From Anthopleura xanthogrammica (Eukaryota > Cnidaria > Anthozoa > Actiniaria > Actiniidae), in assembly GCA_964019055.1 (NCBI GenBank), contig OZ025212.1, forward strand, positions 1,890,657-1,954,656: a stretch of DNA of 64,000 bases. The letters run 5' to 3'. A model generated the notes under the pieces. That model was not told the DNA's origin, ran no database searches, and was given only the letters and a program-made list of their open reading frames with translations. Shown piece by piece: positions 60,118 through 64,000 of this stretch (its first letter is position 1; each line of letters opens with the position of its first letter). The translations under genes and the position numbers were made by a program.

Positions 60118-61361
60118 CTAATGTATTCCGTTCATCAAGGTTTTTCTGGTCGCTCAAGCGACCAACATTGACAACCATGAAAAGAAATAAAAATAGCAGA
60201 AAGATTCTCGTGTTTCTTATGTACACCTAGCTACCAGCGAACAGACTTGTTAAATATACATTTAGGACATACATTTAACATATGAGTTTTATTACCCTGA
60301 AAAAATTGGCTAAAAGCAATTAACTTTTATTTGAATGTTATCATTGATGTTATCGATCAATGTCGAAGCACGTCAGTTGGTCCAATGCCGAGTCTGTTTC
60401 TCTGGTCAGCATCCGAGACTACCGACTGATGAGATGTCTAGTTTCATGTGGTTTAAACAAAAAGTTTAACCTCCAGTAGTTTTAGCGGGGAACTTAGAAA
60501 TTAAGTGAATTTATTTAACTTATCGAGGTCGAAGAAAACTCAAAGCGGCCGCGGCAAAAAAAAAAAAAAAAAAGGAAAGAAAAACTGGACAACCCGGTGA
60601 AAACCGTGGAAGTATAAGAGAGAACCAACAAATGGCCTGACCCAACACACACGCACATATGTATAGCAGGTCCGAGGACCTCAGCTGTGAGACGCAGCAC
60701 AAATAGCACCACATCCCTTACATCCTCCTTCATGATCAATATTTAGATCTGAATGTATTTTTAAAATGCTTTTTCGTTTTGTGTCCTTTTGTTCTGTTTT
60801 CAAGTATCTTAACCTTTGTTCAATGCGTCACATTCTTTAGTATTTTTCGTTATCGTTAGTTGCCTTTCAGGAGTTCGTACCGCTTTATATACGCCCCATA
60901 TGTTAATCTTTAGTTAGTTTGTGCTCGTCGTTTCGCCTCTTTCTTGATTTTGCAGGACACCTGAAGCATGAACACGATAAAACAATAGCCAAGAACAAAG
61001 AACTTAGAACGAAACAATACCCTACAATACAAAGAACCTTAACCTTGAATACAATACTTCCTGCAACATCAAGAAAAACCCGTCGTTTCACCCCGCCCTA
61101 CACAAATGGAAGTTCTTCGTTTTTCCTTTTCGAGATCGTGTTTTTGCAGTTTCTTGTAGTCCTGTGTCAGTTCTTGTTATTTCACTTTATTTATTCCTTT
61201 TATAGTTTACTATTTGTAGTCTTTACCTTACAAGTAAGAGTATTGAACTAAAGATTGCTTGGGATGTAGTACCAACACTGTCCGTAGTAGATGGAGAGTA
61301 GCAGTTTTGCGCCATTTCAAAAACGTTTGTCGGAGCCAAACGAGACAGGCGATGGGAGATT

Positions 61362-61543
61362 CCTTATTACATGAAATTTTCGCGACACGTTAATTTCGCG
61401 ATTTTGCGAAAAAAATCATATTCTTGATCACTTCAATTTCGCGATTTCATTGAATATATCATTCATAATTCATTTCCATATACCCACAGATTACTTTAGA
61501 AAATCCACTTTACTACGTAACATTAAAATTTCATGTAATAAGG
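61362..61543. mobile_element. MITE with perfect 19-bp inverted ends
   Basis: CCTTATTACATGAAATTTT at the left is exactly inverted as AAAATTTCATGTAATAAGG at the right. The interior holds two AATTTCGCGATTT words. No coding capacity. Confidence 0.85.
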
Positions 61544-64000
61544 TAGGTCATGCCAAGACTGAAAGGGATTATGGATATACAACTACAAACAACGGAACAT
61601 CTCAAAACTAACCTCCGTGTTCTTGTCAAAAACAATAATAAGATACACAAGTCATCCCTGCTATTCTTGTACCTTGGAATGACCTATCTCCTAATCACCA
61701 CGAGGTAAAAAAAAACAACATCAGCAGCCCACTAATCTCAGTATTTTAAACAAACATATTCCCAAGAGATAGCAACCAAAACCGAATATTCGTTGTTACC
61801 ATGGTGAACTAAAGAATTTTATCGAATTTATTTTCAATCACATGAACACCTTTTTCAGCGGTGCATTGTTAATTGTCGGCAAAATCAATAACCAAGAGAA
61901 ATGATTTGATCTCTTTTTTCTACGGATTCTCTGGTTTTCCACTTTAGTAAAAAAAATAGTTTCTGTATTAATTCTAACAGAATTCGGTATATTTTCGTTG
62001 TTATTATTGATGTAGTTTACGAAAATGAAAAAAATGTTCATGAGGTGGAATGACGATAAACTAAGCCGAGCAACTACAGCGATGCAGTTCCGATCCATAT
62101 TTCTATTTATTTAACGGCTTATAACACAGGCTGGGAACAGACTCGAAATCCAAATGCGCTCAGAGTCAAAAGTAGAAAAATAATGAGATGGTCCATTGGT
62201 GGGACATATACAGCGGTTTTCGTAATGACGGTGAAACCGCACTGTAGGTGTATCGTATCTTATCGTAGCCGTAACTACGCGTTGTGATTCATGAATTACT
62301 GGAAGACCGTGATAGGAAGCCATTTCAATGTTACGGCATGTCGTACCGTGTACGTGCTGTAAGTCAGTACCGTATGTTTCCCACTACTAAAAACTCCTAA
62401 GCCATTTCAATGTTACAGCATGTACCGTGTACGTGCTGAACACTATAGTACCGCGCGTACAGACCGAAAACTAATCTATGAAATTAAACTGATCCAACAA
62501 GGTTACACAGTGTATTGTTAAACCTATACAATTAGCTATAAATCTATTATTGATTAAGAATAGCAAATATTGTAATTACAGTAAATTCCCTTATTAATCC
62601 AGCTAAACAAACTAAGACCACTCGTTTGATTGTTTTTTGTTTTTTTTTTTTCATTAGTTTATTCAACGGATATTGTTCGCTTACTAAAAAATTCGTTTGC
62701 TGTTATCAAATCACTAAAAATCTCGATCCCAAAGACATTAAACGTATATCGTTAGACCAAATCTTCAATCGTTTTCAAAGGTAAGATTTATTGCGTCTGT
62801 AAAGCCTGATTTTTAACTTGGCATGTGTGAACAAAAACAAAAACTTCTCGGCTCTAAAGTAGGTATACGTCTATGGCTCGATTACTGGACTCGGTATCAC
62901 ATGTGAGTAGAGTTTGTTAGGTCTCCTTTGATTCACCAGTTTTTCTCAACGTTATCCGGCTCTCCTCCCTCCGTAAAAACGACCTTACACATGATCTGTG
63001 ATATAGTAAGTATACCCTTAACTTAGTTCACCCCGATGATGTCTTTTTTCGTCGAATTATTTACATATCTCTATGCTTTTTAGATTCCAATTCGATCTGG
63101 AGATATTCTCGATAGAGTTAACCTCATATCTTATTCCCCATTACACCGTATATTTGTTACGCAGGTTAATGTTCTGGCAGCAAGGGCTATAATGTAAATA
63201 AACTTTCTTTTTTACATAAACAACATAAGTCTCCGGTTTAGTATAAGTTTCACCCCAGTTCATGCATCACAAAGAAGCGCGCCAATCAATAGTAGCTCAG
63301 CGGCTTTCCCATCTAGTGAATCATGTTCATACCTGTGTAAATACAGTGATCTCAAGAGTGCAACAAGAACTAACTTTGCATTTATTCCTGTATTCTTCAT
63401 AGCTAGAAAACAAACCTTAGATATTCGATTTAAGGTCCAGTTCACACTGATAAGCCGAACGCATTGAAAACAATGGATAATAAGGCGGTCCTCCTCCGCT
63501 ATGCTCGTGAGAAGATCGACGTTTGAATTGGGCCTATAAGCTAAAGCTAAATATTCAGCATGAGACATACCCTTTGTGTATATTAAGAGAGATGGCCACA
63601 CTCATTCAGTAGTTGGTCAAACAGAGATACGTATACAAGCTTTATTAACTATTGAGTTAGTTTCCCAAAGCATAAGGTATGAGTTGACTATAATCTAAGC
63701 ATAGTGTCGGTGTTCATAATGATTATTTAGCCTTAAATAAATCAGTAAGACTTCGCCATTTGGAAAATGTTTCAGTTTGATTGTCCCATAGTAAAGCCTC
63801 TCTTTTGTTAGGTTAGGTTATCTTTGGAAGACCAACCAATCTTAGAACTTTTAGTAGTTATTTTTATAATTTTTCCTTAGTTTGATTGCATATATATTAT
63901 ATATTCTTGTTGAAGGAAATTCTTATTTTTGAGTTAGTGTCAAATGAACATTATCAAATGAACATTATACTTGTTTACTTATCTTGTATTTGTGTTCCTT

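Larger units (their letters stand above)
58841..64000. other. gene-poor right end
   Basis: No convincing coding exon on either strand. Contents: inverted-repeat elements at 59739, 59996 and 61362, SINE fragments at about 60553-60700 and 62870-62995, and an A run at 60556-60574. Around 62330-62460 the words CATTTCAATGTTACAGCATG and TACCGTGTACGTGCTG are each repeated. Open frames at 60919-61251 (+) and 63260-63601 (-) have no recognisable similarity. Confidence 0.5.

Noticed and set aside
60919..61251. 110-aa open frame on the plus strand
   Set aside because: Low-complexity Phe/Leu-rich C-terminal half and no similarity I recognise.
63260..63601. 113-aa open frame on the minus strand
   Set aside because: No recognisable domain, overlaps AT-rich non-coding sequence, and contains motifs typical of dispersed repeats; too weak for a gene call.

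Overview
The window is eukaryotic and nuclear. It holds intron-rich animal genes with GT-AG introns, AT-rich introns full of short inverted-repeat elements, tRNA-derived SINEs and an expanded-type NLR gene. The ancestral-like exon density, the close match of the housekeeping genes to vertebrate families and an NLRC3-type LRR repeat fit an invertebrate metazoan, most likely an anthozoan cnidarian (coral or anemone). That placement is inference; no species marker is present.

Layout. 1-4463: no gene, several fold-back elements. 4464-15085 (-): NXF1 mRNA export receptor, 23 coding exons that join in frame to 697 aa. 15257-16684 (+): intronless PRMT2-type arginine methyltransferase (SH3 + PRMT), head-to-head with NXF1 across 171 bp. 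17662-44532 (+): Aquarius (AQR/IBP160), 52 exons joining in frame to 1423 aa. 44950-49241 (+): KAT5/TIP60 acetyltransferase, 10 exons, 459 aa. 51392-55054 (+): single-exon 1220-aa protein with a four-helix membrane module, a NACHT ATPase and 13 near-identical LRRs. 57134-58747 (+): an open frame with a 2A-like ribosome-skipping motif followed by a C76-type cysteine protease domain, probably part of a selfish element. 58748-64000: no convincing gene, a few inverted-repeat elements.

How the genes relate. NXF1, AQR and KAT5 are nuclear RNA and chromatin housekeeping genes (mRNA export, intron binding in the spliceosome, histone H4 acetylation), and PRMT2 modifies arginines in nuclear proteins. 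They are neighbours, not a known pathway cluster. The NLR-like gene and the 2A/protease frame look like later, fast-evolving accessory content.

The two most interesting signals are these. First, the NLR-like protein carries an N-terminal module that resembles connexin-type large-pore channel subunits instead of a death-fold domain. Second, five copies of a ~137-nt element sit in five different AQR introns, all in the sense orientation, and fold like H/ACA snoRNAs with a positionally conserved ACA three bases from the 3' end. The rest of the non-coding sequence is dominated by at least eight families of short inverted-repeat (MITE-like) elements, described individually below.
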